Assembly: GCA_031265715.1 (NCBI GenBank) | Contig: JAISCG010000113.1 | Span: forward strand, 1-5,120 | Source: Holosporaceae bacterium | GTDB taxonomy: Bacteria > Pseudomonadota > Alphaproteobacteria > UBA3830 | Direction of reading: 5' to 3' | Length of the DNA stretch: 5,120 bases | Shown: piece after piece, positions 4,628-5,120 of the stretch | Layout of the letters: every line of letters starts with the position of its first letter | Numbering within the stretch: position 1 is the first letter of the stretch | Translations under genes and position numbers: made by a program | The notes under the pieces: generated by a model | Databases searched by the model: none | The model's input: the letters and a program-made list of their open reading frames with translations, nothing else | What the model was told of the DNA's origin: nothing

Positions 4628-5120
4628 GCAAAATAATATTTAGTGATGTTCACAAATCGTTTGAGGACGGCACAAAAGTGCTGAAAAATATATCTTTAGA
4701 TATCCACCGGGGGGAATCTCACATAATTCTCGGCCAATCCGGCTGCGGAAAATCCGTTCTGTTGAAGTGTTTGCTCGGAATTTACGGAATCAGTTCCGGG
4801 GATATTATTGTGGACGGAATCAGCGTGAAAGATAAAGACAGATCTCAGGAATATTTGAGAAAATTCAGCATATTATTCCAGGGAAACGCGTTGTTTGATT
4901 CCATGACCGTTCTCGAAAACGTCGTTTTCGGAGTGAGCCAGATAAACGACGACAAGCGTCGATGCAAATCTGTCGCGGAGGAAAAATTGCTTGCCGTGGG
5001 ACTGGAGGACAGAGTGTTTAACCTGTATCCGGCCGAAATTTCCGGAGGAATGCAGAAACGCGCCGCGCTGGCCCGCGCCATCGCCATTGAGCCGGAAATT
5101 TTGTTGTTCGACGAACCTAC
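4624..5120 (+). CDS. mlaF: MlaF-type phospholipid ABC transporter ATPase, N-terminal part
   Basis: This is the cytoplasmic ATPase that drives the MlaE permease. The window ends after 165 complete codons of an expected 240-270, so the gene is cut by the edge and not truncated biologically. Visible ABC motifs in order are Walker A GQSGCGKS (37-44), the Q-loop with Gln86 in ILFQGNALFDSMTV (83-96), the signature ISGGMQKRAALARAI (139-153) and Walker B ILLFDEPT (159-166). The stretch FQ.(G/S)ALFDS after the Q-loop and the SGGM signature are characteristic of MlaF rather than of amino-acid or drug ABC ATPases. The ATG at 4624 overlaps the mlaE stop by four bases (ATGA). The upstream GGAAA is a weak and very close ribosome-binding site, so translation probably depends on coupling to mlaE. 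Confidence 0.94.
   Translation, partial: MSKIIFSDVHKSFEDGTKVLKNISLDIHRGESHIILGQSGCGKSVLLKCLLGIYGISSGDIIVDGISVKDKDRSQEYLRKFSILFQGNALFDSMTVLENVVFGVSQINDDKRRCKSVAEEKLLAVGLEDRVFNLYPAEISGGMQKRAALARAIAIEPEILLFDEP

Overview
The window looks like a chromosomal segment from an alphaproteobacterium, possibly a host-associated lineage of the Rickettsiales or Holosporales type. Three things point this way. DnaB carries an extra segment before its final strand (about residues 418-445) that I know from alphaproteobacterial DnaB. alr lies directly behind dnaB and overlaps it. mlaE and mlaF follow alr, an arrangement I recall from Rickettsia. Base composition is moderate, without strong GC bias. The taxonomic call is an inference, since no rRNA or other marker is present.

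Layout: (1) Bases 1-354 hold the last 117 codons of an RND-family efflux pump on the plus strand. (2) Bases 407-820 hold a convergent minus-strand gene for a small hydrophobic protein that I do not recognise, with a credible promoter of its own at 864-891. (3) Bases 821-1263 are a divergent intergenic stretch. Its core (935-1199) is about 265 bp bounded by perfect 13-bp inverted repeats and by an 8-bp direct repeat, CTGTGTCA, on each side. This looks like a non-autonomous transposable element (MITE-like). Inside it sit three copies of the widespread GTCATTGCGAG...GCAATC dispersed repeat. (4) From a promoter around 1218-1247, a tightly packed plus-strand run starts: dnaB (replicative helicase), alr (alanine racemase), mlaE (lipid-transport permease) and mlaF (its ATPase, cut by the window edge). 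Junctions are an 11-nt overlap, zero spacing and a 4-nt ATGA overlap, so this is almost certainly one operon with translational coupling.

Function: the operon combines chromosome replication (DnaB), peptidoglycan precursor supply (D-alanine from Alr) and outer-membrane lipid asymmetry (Mla ABC transporter). The coding content is conserved housekeeping material. I see no new multi-gene system. The most interesting item is the MITE-like element placed just upstream of the dnaB promoter. Second is an alanine racemase whose PLP-phosphate-contacting residues differ from those of the reference enzyme.
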